DNA of 30,497 bases from a virus: positions 1 through 30,497 of IMG/VR virus record IMGVR_UViG_3300022746_000047. The stretch is one strand, 5' to 3'. This document shows, piece by piece, positions 14,645-22,400 of this stretch. The position numbers and the translations under genes were made by a program. The notes below the pieces were generated by a model that saw only the letters and a list, made by a program, of their open reading frames with translations, was not told the DNA's origin and did no database searches. Each line of letters opens with the position of its first letter. Position 1 is the stretch's first letter.

Positions 14645-15238
14645 ATGGCCAATACTTTGCTTTTGAAGCGCAGCGCGGTCGCAGGGCGCGCGCCGGTGCT
14701 TGCGGACCTTGTCCTCGGCGAGCTTGCGGTCAACGTGACAGACGGAAAGCTCTATCTCAAGAAAAGCACGAGCGGCGTCGAGAGCATCGTCGATGTCACG
14801 GCTGGTGGCATGACCGATGCCGAACTCTTCGCCAAGGTGATGGCGCAGGATGGGCCTGGCTCGGGTCTCGATGCCGATCTGCTTGATGGGGCCCAGGCCA
14901 GCGCCTTTGCGCAGCTCGCTGGGGCGACATTCACTGGCACGGTCACGGCGCCGAACTTCGTCTCTTCGTCCGACGCGCGGCTCAAATCCGACATCGCCCC
15001 GATCCCGGATGCGCTGGCCAAGGTGCAGGCGCTGACCGGCGTCACCTTTACCATGGCGGGCAGCGATGTACGGCAGATGGGCCTCATCGCGCAGGACGTG
15101 CAGGCGGTCGCGCCGGAGGCCGTGGTCGAAGCCGAAGGCGTGCTGCGCCTCGCCTACGGCAATCTCATCGGCCTTCTTGTCGAGGCCATCAAGGACCTCG
15201 CCCAAGAGGTCGATCAGCTGAAAAGGACCACCCCATGA
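14645..15238 (+). CDS. Second tail fibre protein with S74 chaperone domain
   Basis: A 197-aa protein. It starts M-A-N-T-L-L-L-K-R-S-A-V-A-G-R-A-P with L-G-E-L-A-V-N and D-G-K-L-Y-L-K-K, the same adapter motif as the preceding fibre. From about residue 107 (S-S-S-D-A-R-L-K-S-D-I, Ser109) it carries an S74 chaperone domain: G-L-I-A-Q-D-V-Q-A-V-A-P-E-A-V, then a coiled coil (A-I-K-D-L-A-Q-E-V-D-Q-L). The core around V-T-A-P-N-F-V-S-S-S-D-A-R-L-K-S matches the protein at 9704-10363, and 20 nt are identical in DNA (10076-10095 and 14951-14970). It is two bases after the 546-aa fibre stop. The stop overlaps the next ATG (ATGA). Confidence 0.8.
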   Translation: MANTLLLKRSAVAGRAPVLADLVLGELAVNVTDGKLYLKKSTSGVESIVDVTAGGMTDAELFAKVMAQDGPGSGLDADLLDGAQASAFAQLAGATFTGTVTAPNFVSSSDARLKSDIAPIPDALAKVQALTGVTFTMAGSDVRQMGLIAQDVQAVAPEAVVEAEGVLRLAYGNLIGLLVEAIKDLAQEVDQLKRTTP

Positions 15239-16137
15239 TCGAGACCGGACTTTATGCCATCACCAATTGCGGCGTGCCGCGCCATTACGCGGTCGATGTC
15301 AAACCAGACTATGTCTCGATAGCCGTCTTCGAGTTCGCAGCACCCGGCACGGCAACTGGCATGGGCGGGGTCATGCTCTGGGCCGATCTCTTGGCGCATC
15401 TCGAGGCGCGGCCGGCCTTTGGCAATCAGGCCGGTTTTGTCGACCTCGTTCATAACGAATGCTTTGTTCCGGATCTTCCCGGCGCGCCGATGGGGGCGAT
15501 TTACAAGGGCCGCTCCTGCCTCGTTGCCGGTGGCATGCGCGGACATGACGAGTTGGTCGATCATGCCCTGATCGACATGGCTGTCTGCTCCGACGGGCGA
15601 CCGCTCTCTTGGCGGAACCGCTTTGCACGATCTGCGCGGGAGAAGATCGCCACCTCGTTCCGGTACCGGGCACGCGAAGGCATCTCGAACGCGCTCGTCG
15701 TCTTTCTGCCGGTGGTGGTGCCCTTCGATCAGGCCCGGATCGAGGTTCTCTGTCAGATCCCGCCGATCCTGCTGAACGGCACAGTGCAGGCAGGCGAAAT
15801 TGACGATGCGACGATCCCGAAGGACGGGCTCTGGTACAAGCAGTTCTACTTCCACGCCTTGGGCCCAGAGGCGGCCACCGTGCCAGCCGGTGGGCGAGTG
15901 GATGTGCCGGTCGCGCTCAGATGGAACGCGGACGGCTCCGCCTTTGCCCATGCCATCGCGCTGAAACTGGAAAGCGACGCGGGCTATCTGCCAAAACGCC
16001 GCCTCCTCACTTCTGCTGACGGCACCGGCAGCTTTGCCATCGAGGCCTCGGGGCTCGCCCCCGGCGACCGCATCACCGTCAAACTCAACACCGAGCATTA
16101 CACTGCGATCGGCAAGATCGTGCTGGAGGTCACCTGA
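15235..16137 (+). CDS. Unknown 300-aa protein between fibre and maturation genes
   Basis: A 300-aa protein I do not recognise. It starts M-I-E-T-G-L-Y-A-I-T-N-C-G-V-P-R-H-Y-A-V-D. The first about 200 residues are mixed strand/helix with M-L-W-A-D-L-L-A-H-L-E and C-L-V-A-G-G-M-R-G-H-D-E-L-V-D. The last about 90 (V-P-A-G-G-R-V-D-V-P-V-A-L-R-W-N through I-G-K-I-V-L-E-V) look like a beta-sandwich domain such as those on fibres. ATGA overlap with the S74 fibre and TGATG overlap with the next gene place it firmly in the coupled operon, so it may be a scaffold, adaptor or partner for the downstream modification genes. No catalytic motif was identified. Confidence 0.6.
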   Translation: MIETGLYAITNCGVPRHYAVDVKPDYVSIAVFEFAAPGTATGMGGVMLWADLLAHLEARPAFGNQAGFVDLVHNECFVPDLPGAPMGAIYKGRSCLVAGGMRGHDELVDHALIDMAVCSDGRPLSWRNRFARSAREKIATSFRYRAREGISNALVVFLPVVVPFDQARIEVLCQIPPILLNGTVQAGEIDDATIPKDGLWYKQFYFHALGPEAATVPAGGRVDVPVALRWNADGSAFAHAIALKLESDAGYLPKRRLLTSADGTGSFAIEASGLAPGDRITVKLNTEHYTAIGKIVLEVT

Positions 16138-16877
16138 TGGAAATTCCGACCACGAGTGAGTTCCAAGTGATCTATCCAAGCTTCGTGCTGCACAAGCACT
16201 GGCAGATGCCCGCGGGCTTCAATGACCGCCTTTACGCGCTGGCGGCTGAGGATGCCGAGGCCCATCGCATCCAGCATGCGGGGAATGGCCGCAATGTGGG
16301 CGATACGACCAATCATCTCGGGCATCTGCGGCATAACTTCCTGATGGACCGGCAGGACCCGGCCCTCGCGGTACTGGCGCAAATGGTGGCCGCCGGCGTG
16401 CGGGAATATCTGCAGCTGGCCTATGGCTATGACCATACCGGCGAGATCGCCATGATGTCGGATACGTTCTGGCAGCGCCGGGCGTTGTACGAGAACGTAG
16501 GGATCAACACCCACACCCATATCCAGAGCGATATCGTCTGCACCTATTACCCGCGGGTGGTGCTGGATGCCGATTGTCCGGACACCTCGCTTCATCGCGG
16601 GGCGGTGCGGTTTTATGATCCGGCCAATGTCGGCAAGCGGCTTTGGCCCTGTCGCAACCCGGACGCCTACACTGGCGGTTGGTATGCGGTCGAGCCCAAG
16701 GCGGGGTCCATGCTCGTCTTCGAGGGGCATCTTCCCCACGACAGCACGTTCTTCGCGGGGGAGGAGCGGATGTGCATTCCGGTCCTCTGTTCGCTCACCC
16801 TTCCGAATTCCCATTGCAAGGCCGGGCTCGCCGAGATCCTGGCCCATCAGGCACAAGGAGGCGGCCATGGCCTATAA
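16137..16877 (+). CDS. 2OG-Fe(II) oxygenase-like protein (putative hydroxylase 1)
   Basis: A 246-aa protein resembling the 2OG-FeII_Oxy_5 / TIGR02466 type. N-T-H-T-H-I-Q-S-D-I-V-C-T-Y-Y lies at 124-138, candidate iron-binding region; R-G-A-V-R-F-Y-D-P follows at 154-162; F-E-G-H-L-P-H-D-S (His201) and G-E-E-R-M-C-I-P (Arg211) give the distal His and the 2-oxoglutarate-binding Arg. Which of H126, H128 and D132 bind iron cannot be fixed by eye. Such enzymes hydroxylate proteins or small molecules using 2-oxoglutarate. It starts on a TGATG overlap with the upstream gene and overlaps the next gene by 11 nt. Context suggests a protein substrate within this operon. Confidence 0.75.
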   Translation: MEIPTTSEFQVIYPSFVLHKHWQMPAGFNDRLYALAAEDAEAHRIQHAGNGRNVGDTTNHLGHLRHNFLMDRQDPALAVLAQMVAAGVREYLQLAYGYDHTGEIAMMSDTFWQRRALYENVGINTHTHIQSDIVCTYYPRVVLDADCPDTSLHRGAVRFYDPANVGKRLWPCRNPDAYTGGWYAVEPKAGSMLVFEGHLPHDSTFFAGEERMCIPVLCSLTLPNSHCKAGLAEILAHQAQGGGHGL

Positions 16878-17181
16878 GGTTGGAACCACCATCGTGATCG
16901 ATGACACGGGCTTTGTGGATTGGGCGCGTATCGCCAACAAGCCGGTCATCGGCACCGGGGATGTCAGCGAAGTGGCTTTGGTCAATGGGGTGCCGAGTTC
17001 TGGCGCTACGGGAGTTGCGACGGGGGCGGTTTACGGGTCTGGCGGCGTTAACAGCGGGTTTGGCGGCACCACAACCTACAATTGCTATATCGAAAGCCTG
17101 TCGGGCGGCGGGACTGGGGCCACCGTCACGATCACCGCCAACCGCAAGAGCTTCAACTGCAACTGCGCCTGCCGGTGCTGA
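16867..17181 (+). CDS. Fibre-like protein with alternating-Cys C-terminus (candidate maturase substrate)
   Basis: A 104-aa protein with a strong AAGGAG Shine-Dalgarno in front of ATG 16867. The N-terminus (M-A-Y-K-V-G-T-T-I-V-I-D-D-T-G-F-V-D-W) and W-A-R-I-A-N-K-P resemble phage fibre connectors. Residues 41-90 are Gly/Thr/Ser-rich. The extreme C-terminus is K-S-F-N-C-N-C-A-C-R-C, with Cys at 98, 100, 102 and 104, and one more at 73. Such a Cys-every-second-residue tail is unusual for a fibre. Genes on both sides encode 2OG oxygenase-like enzymes and a radical SAM/SPASM protein, so it is the best candidate substrate. No leader peptide is apparent; the N-terminal domain could serve that role. 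Substrate status is inference. Confidence 0.75.
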   Translation: MAYKVGTTIVIDDTGFVDWARIANKPVIGTGDVSEVALVNGVPSSGATGVATGAVYGSGGVNSGFGGTTTYNCYIESLSGGGTGATVTITANRKSFNCNCACRC

Positions 17182-17183
17182 AA

Positions 17184-17810
17184 ATGGAGGTTCGCAGCAC
17201 GCGCCTGGAGCTCTGGCCGACCCGGGTCAGTTTTTTTGAAACGCCGGTGGACTGGCCGGTGAACCGGCAGCTGGCTGACGAGGCCATCGCCGCGGTGGGG
17301 AGCGGGGGCGCGCGGCTTTCGGCGGCCGAGCGGCGGGTGCGGGGCATCCTTGAGAGAACCGCGGCTGGCCAGTCCCTGAAATCCCATCTCTTTGCCTGTG
17401 CGCGGGCCGTGCTTGGTCCCTGGGCGCCCTATCTCGATCCCCACCATTGTGAAAACCGCGCCCTCATCATCGAGCCCGGTGGCTTCATCTCCACCCACAA
17501 GGACAGCCGCGAGGGGGACCTCACCTGCGTCCACTTCCTGACCGGCAGTGGGGCGGGGCAGCCGGTGAACTCTGTCGGCACGCCGCGCTTCGTGATCGAG
17601 GATCCGTCGCGCTACTTCGATGAGGGACGGTTGCCGTTTGAGAGCCGCCATGGCTTCTCGGTCAATCCGCGCCCCGGGCTCTCGGTGGTCTTCCCCTCCC
17701 ATACTCCCCACAACCAGCACCCCTATGAGGGGCGTGCTCGCCATGTGCAGGTGGTCGCGAACTTCCGCGTCAATCTGCCCGTGGCGATCGAGGAAAGGCT
17801 TTTTGACTGA
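17184..17810 (+). CDS. 2OG-Fe(II) oxygenase-like protein (putative hydroxylase 2)
   Basis: A 208-aa protein from ATG 17184, two nt after the stop of the Cys-tail gene. G-G-F-I-S-T-H-K-D-S (His105, Asp107) is an HxD iron motif; V-H-F-L-T follows; S-V-V-F-P-S-H-T-P-H-N-Q-H-P-Y-E-G-R-A-R-H provides distal His (173, 176 or 179) and Arg (184 or 186) for 2-oxoglutarate. This is the layout of 2OG-Fe(II) protein hydroxylases. The earlier in-frame start would reach back into the Cys-tail gene and gives basic nonsense, so it is rejected. TGATG overlap couples it to the radical SAM gene. It shares little sequence with the other oxygenase, so the two may act on different residues. Confidence 0.7.
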   Translation: MEVRSTRLELWPTRVSFFETPVDWPVNRQLADEAIAAVGSGGARLSAAERRVRGILERTAAGQSLKSHLFACARAVLGPWAPYLDPHHCENRALIIEPGGFISTHKDSREGDLTCVHFLTGSGAGQPVNSVGTPRFVIEDPSRYFDEGRLPFESRHGFSVNPRPGLSVVFPSHTPHNQHPYEGRARHVQVVANFRVNLPVAIEERLFD

Positions 17811-19093
17811 TGTGGTTTGATCTCACTCTGGAAGCACGGGATGGCAGCCGTCATCACGTCCGCTACAACCCACATACCTCGGACTGCGAGGGTCTGCCGC
17901 TGCCGGTCGAACCGGGAACCTTCGACCCGGTGCCGCGCGTGGCCAAAGACAAGCCCCTCGGCAAATCCCGCGCACCCCGCCTCCTGAAAATCCAGCTGGG
18001 GCTCTCGTGCAATTATGCCTGCAGCTATTGCAGCCAGGCCTTCCAGATCGCCGATGCCACGGTCTCGAAGCTTGCGGATGTCGAGCGCTTCCTGACTGAA
18101 CTTGACAGTTGGATCACGGACGCACCGGAAAAGATCGAACTCTGGGGTGGGGAGCCGTTTCTTTACTGGGCCAAGATCAAGCGGTTGGTGCCGGTGTTGG
18201 CGGCGCGGTTCCCGAAAGCGGCCTTCTCGATCATCACGAATGGATCATTGCTTGACCGGGAAAAGATCGACTTCATTGCCGCGCATGACATCGCGATCAC
18301 GCTCTCGCATGACGGGCCGGGGCAGCCTTTGCGCGGGCCGGATCCGCTTGATGATCCGGATAAGCGGCGCTGGATTGAATCCTTGCTGGCCGAGCGACCG
18401 GACAAGACCGGGTTCAATGCGGTGCTGACGCGCGACCATCACGATCTTCGGGCGCTGAAGGCCTGGTTTGCCGAAAAGGTCGGGCCGGACATCTTCGTGG
18501 GGCTTGAGGGCGTGGTGAATGTCTATGATGCGGCGACGGCGCTTGGGACGGGGCGGTTTGAGCCCGCTGAGTTGAACAGCCTGACGCGGTCGATCTTCGA
18601 GGCGCTGGTCGAGGACCCGAACGCCTTTGGCCTCGGCGCGCGCATCGACGAATTCTACGCCTCGATCCAGCGCCGGCGGCCCATTGAGGCCCTTGGCCAG
18701 AAATGCGGGATGGATCGCGAAGATAGCATTGCCGTCGATCTGCGCGGCAATGTCATGACTTGTCAGAACACCGGGGCCAAGGGCGTGCACAAGATTGGGC
18801 ATGTCGCGGACTTCGAGGCCATCGCACTCGACACCGCAACGCATTTTGCCTTCCGGCCCGAGTGCATGTCCTGCCCCGTCGTTCAGCTCTGCAAAGGGTC
18901 CTGCATGTTCCTTGAAGGCGTGTTCTTCGCGCAAAGCTGTGCCAATGAGTTTGCCTTCAATATGGGGGTCTTGATGGCGGCCGTCTGGCATTTGACAGGA
19001 ATGGTGGTGGTGGGAGTGGACGTCACGGGCCGGGGTGGACCAACCGGAAGCGCCGGGCGCCTCGACGGTAGAGCTCACAGGTCCGGCCCGTGA
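17810..19093 (+). CDS. Radical SAM / SPASM peptide-maturase-like protein
   Basis: A 427-aa protein. C-N-Y-A-C-S-Y-C (Cys67, 71, 74) is the CxxxCxxC radical SAM cluster motif, and L-W-G-G-E-P at 111-116 is the GGE SAM-binding motif. The SPASM part has Cys299, G-N-V-M-T-C (Gly313, Cys318), C-M-S-C (352, 355), Cys361, Cys365 and Cys377, i.e. C-x2-C-x5-C-x3-C-x11-C, enough for two auxiliary iron-sulfur clusters. SPASM enzymes build thioether or C-C links in peptides (for example AlbA, PqqE) or act as sulfatase-maturing enzymes. No sulfatase is present. The coupled 104-aa Cys-tail protein is the obvious neighbour substrate. The last about 35 residues are Gly/Arg-rich and outside the SPASM pattern. 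Confidence 0.85.
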   Translation: MWFDLTLEARDGSRHHVRYNPHTSDCEGLPLPVEPGTFDPVPRVAKDKPLGKSRAPRLLKIQLGLSCNYACSYCSQAFQIADATVSKLADVERFLTELDSWITDAPEKIELWGGEPFLYWAKIKRLVPVLAARFPKAAFSIITNGSLLDREKIDFIAAHDIAITLSHDGPGQPLRGPDPLDDPDKRRWIESLLAERPDKTGFNAVLTRDHHDLRALKAWFAEKVGPDIFVGLEGVVNVYDAATALGTGRFEPAELNSLTRSIFEALVEDPNAFGLGARIDEFYASIQRRRPIEALGQKCGMDREDSIAVDLRGNVMTCQNTGAKGVHKIGHVADFEAIALDTATHFAFRPECMSCPVVQLCKGSCMFLEGVFFAQSCANEFAFNMGVLMAAVWHLTGMVVVGVDVTGRGGPTGSAGRLDGRAHRSGP

Positions 19094-19269
19094 TCCAAGT
19101 TTACACTGTCAATGAGCGCGGGCGCGGAATCGGGGCCGCACCGCCATCGTCGCAGAAGCCGGGCAGAAAGTCGCCGCCGGAAATGGGCACAATTGTGCAT
19201 CTCGGGATCCCAGCAGGCATCTGGCGAGACTGTGTTGGGGGGCGATCGGCGTTTGATGAATTACCGTAG
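19090..19269 (+). CDS. Possible 59-aa ORF coupled to radical SAM gene
   Basis: GTG at 19090 overlaps the TGA of the radical SAM gene (GTGA) and opens a 59-aa frame ending at TAG 19267-19269 (V-I-Q-V-Y-T-V-N-E-R-G-R-G-I-G, then I-P-A-G-I-W-R-D-C-V-G-G-R). The overlap is the same style as elsewhere in this operon, but the composition is unremarkable, no Shine-Dalgarno stands out and no family is recognised. It may be a real small gene or chance. Confidence 0.25.
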   Translation: MIQVYTVNERGRGIGAAPPSSQKPGRKSPPEMGTIVHLGIPAGIWRDCVGGRSAFDELP

Positions 19270-19454
19270 GCTTACCACCCAGCCCCATTATGCTAGCCTC
19301 TCACATGGAAGCTTTCCCCCTTTGTATCGTCCGATCATGCCCTGCCTTGACACCAGATGCCGTCAAAGCCTCCCCCATTGCTTACGAACAAACGGCAAGA
19401 CTTGTGGGTAATTGAAAGCTAGGCTGGACGCGTAGCTGGAAACGGGCGAAAGCG
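19270..19454. other. Intergenic region between convergent phage and RTX loci
   Basis: Together with the doubtful ORF upstream, about 360 bp between 19094 and 19454 has no confident gene. A weak AGCTA/TAGCT inverted repeat (19417-19421 and 19433-19437) lacks a U-tract on either side. I see no tRNA, no clear att repeat and no strong terminator. The two flanking operons converge here, so bidirectional termination is expected but not visible. Confidence 0.5.
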
Positions 19455-22400
19455 CTAAGCAAACAGGAAGTCATTGGCAGACAGGGTGATTGGAGCAGCT
19501 CCGTACAGATGCACAGATTGCCCGGCAACTTCGATAAATACATCCGCTGTTCCGTTTCCGGAAATCGTCAGATCCTCGAAACTGTCGGCGATCACTGACG
19601 CGAAGGAAATAAGATCAATCCCGTCCTCGAAATCAGTGATTTCATCATCTCCGAAGGCAGCGTCGGCAAATACAAACCGATCCGAGCCGATGCCACCCGT
19701 CAAGAGGTCCGCACCTATGCCGCCGTCCAGACTGTCGTTCCCCTCGCCGCCGTTGAGACGGTCATAACCATCCTTGCCGAGCAGGGTGTCGTTTCCGGCA
19801 AGGCCGGTCAGATCGTTCGAGTTGGCGTCCCCCTTCAGGATATCGGCATAGGCGGATCCTTCGAGCGCTTCGATATTGCTCAAAACATCGCCGACCTGCT
19901 CACCACCGGCAGTTCCGGTTTGGGCCGTTGCGAGGCCGAGATCAACCTGAACCCCTTGCGTCGCATCCCGGTAACTCGCGGTATCGACACCCTGTCCACC
20001 GTTCAAGGTATCAGCACCCATACCTCCGACCAGAAGGTCGTCGCCGTCCGAGCCGCTCAGGGCATCATTTCCCGCAAGGCCGTAGATGTTGTCGTCATGG
20101 GCTGTCCCGGAGAGCGTGTTTGCACTCGACGTGCCCAGGACCTTCACATGATCAAGAATATCCTCCAGCGTCCAGACCACCCCGTCACTGAACTCGATCA
20201 CCTCGATGCCCTTGCTTTCGGCAATGTTGCCCATCTGGTTCTTGATGGTGATGACCTCGGAGCTTGTGCCGGTCACGGTCAACTGGATTTCAGACGTGCC
20301 CGAATTTCTGATCAGACTGACCGTGCTGCCAACCTCGGTCGAGGCGACGTTGGTCAGAACAAGCCGGTCAAGTTCTGTGACGGAAGCTCCACCATCATTG
20401 ATCGTGTCGCTGCCATCGCCCTTGGTCCAGACATAGGAATCCGACCCGTTTCCACCAACCAGCGAGTCGATGTCGGTTCCACCGACAAGGTGATCATCGC
20501 CATTGCCACCATTCAGCGTATCGGAACCGGCCAAGCCATACATATTGTCTGCATATCCACTGCCAGTCAGCGTTTCGCTTCCAACGGTGCCGGTCATCTG
20601 AGTATTCGCGAGGATAGCATCGAGGTTCCAGACGGTTCCATCCGCGAATTCGATGACTTCGATGCCGTAGGTGTTAGAGGGGTTGCTGAACCTGTTCAGG
20701 ACGGTAATCACCTCACTGCCGATGGTGATCATCAGGTTGTTGCTGCCGCTGGCATGAGAAAGAACGACCTGACCTGGATTGACGTTCTTCAAGACCAGCT
20801 TATCGAGGCTCACGCTCGTGCTCGACGTGTCGTCGATCGTGTCGTTTCCGCCCCCGATCGACCAGATATAGGTGTCGGAGTTTTCTTGCCCCCTGAGCAT
20901 ATCCGCACCAGTTCCGCCTTCAAGGATGTCGTCCCCATCGCCTGTGGAAATGGTATCGTTTCCGCCCCCACCCTGGATATTGTCCGCATAGACAGTGCCT
21001 GTAAGCGCGTCCGCCGCAGACGTCCCCGTCAGATTGGTGTGGGCAAGGATTTCGTCGAGCGTCCACTCCGTTCCGTCAGCAAAGACGATCTTCTCGATTC
21101 CGTACCCGGAGACCTCCCCAGACACAGAGGCGAAACGATTATTGATCGTGATGACTGCCGTCGAGCCGTTGATGGACACCAGCAAATCATTGCTGCCTTG
21201 CATGCGCTTCAAGCTGACGTCCGTCGGCGATTGGACATCCGTCAGCACCAGCGTATCGGTCTCGGTCCGGCTCTGACCGCTGTCGTCGATCAGGTCGCTG
21301 TCGTCACGGCGGGTCCAGACATAGGTGTCGGAACCAACGCCGCCTTTGACCGTGTCATTGCCATCGCCACCGATCAGCGTATCGTCGCCAGCCTTTGCAT
21401 CAATGACATCCGCCCCGCCATTGCCAGAAATGATGTCACTGAACGCCCAGCCGTTGAGCGTGTCCCCGGCCCCCCATCCGGTGGTCGAAATGATGCCGAC
21501 CGGATTGGCAAGCACTTCCATGGTGACGCCATCTGCGAAGGCAATCAGCTCGACCCCGCGTCCGTCGCCATTGGAGTTGAAGCGGTTCTTGACTGTGATC
21601 GTTTCGCCGCCGACAGCGATCAGAAGATCCGTGCCTGACTTGGTCAGTGTCGCGGCAGATGATGCCATCCCATTCAGGACCAGCGTATCGACCTCTGACA
21701 TCGTCGTGCCCGTATCGCTGAGCACGTCGTTCCCGTCGCCAGTCGACCATTCGAACCGGTCGTTCCCGGCCCCCCCGTCGAGGATGTCGCCCCCCTTCCC
21801 ACCGACGAGCAAATCATCATTCTTGCCCGCGCTGATCGTATCGGCTCCATCTCCGCCATATATGTTGTCGATGAAATCCGTCCCATTCAGCACATCGGAG
21901 TTGACCGTACCTATAACTTTCGTGCGAGCCCAGATGTCGTCGAGTGTCCAAATGACGCCATCACCAAACCTGATCTCTTCGATCCCGGAGTTTGCATTCG
22001 ATGTTGTACTGAACCGGTTGATGACCGTTATGATCTCACCGCCGATATCGACGAGCAGGTCGGACGACCCCGAGACGCGCTTCAGGGCAACACTGGAGGA
22101 GCTTACACCTTCCAGAATCAGAACGTCGGTCTCATGCGTCGTCGAGTCATCGTCCCTGATCGTGTCGTTGCCGTCCCCGATCCGCCAATTATAGGTATCC
22201 GAGCCATTCCCGCCCTTCAGAATGTCATCGCCAGTTCCCCCGTCCAGGGTATCGTCGCCGCCTTGCCCTATCAGCGTATCGTTGCCGCCATTTCCGACAT
22301 AGTGGTCCTCGAAGGCCGTGCCGGAGTAATTCTGCGCCCCACTGTCACCGACAAGCGCGCCACGGTCCATGATTTCGGTTAGGGTCCAGATCACACCGTC

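Noticed and set aside
17082-17183. Longer N-terminus for the second 2OG oxygenase
   Set aside because: The upstream in-frame part overlaps the Cys-tail gene and is His/Arg/Gln-rich nonsense; ATG 17184 directly follows that gene's stop.
17810-19093. Radical SAM protein as a sulfatase-maturing enzyme
   Set aside because: No sulfatase gene is in the window, while a Cys-rich small protein is immediately coupled; the alternative is kept only as a general possibility for SPASM proteins.
19400-19440. Terminator between the convergent operons
   Set aside because: The only inverted repeat seen has a five-bp stem, a long loop and no U-tract.
19920-21638. 572-aa + strand open frame inside the RTX gene
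   Set aside because: It is the mirror of RTX repeats on the other strand and shows only repetitive Val/Asp/Arg patterns.
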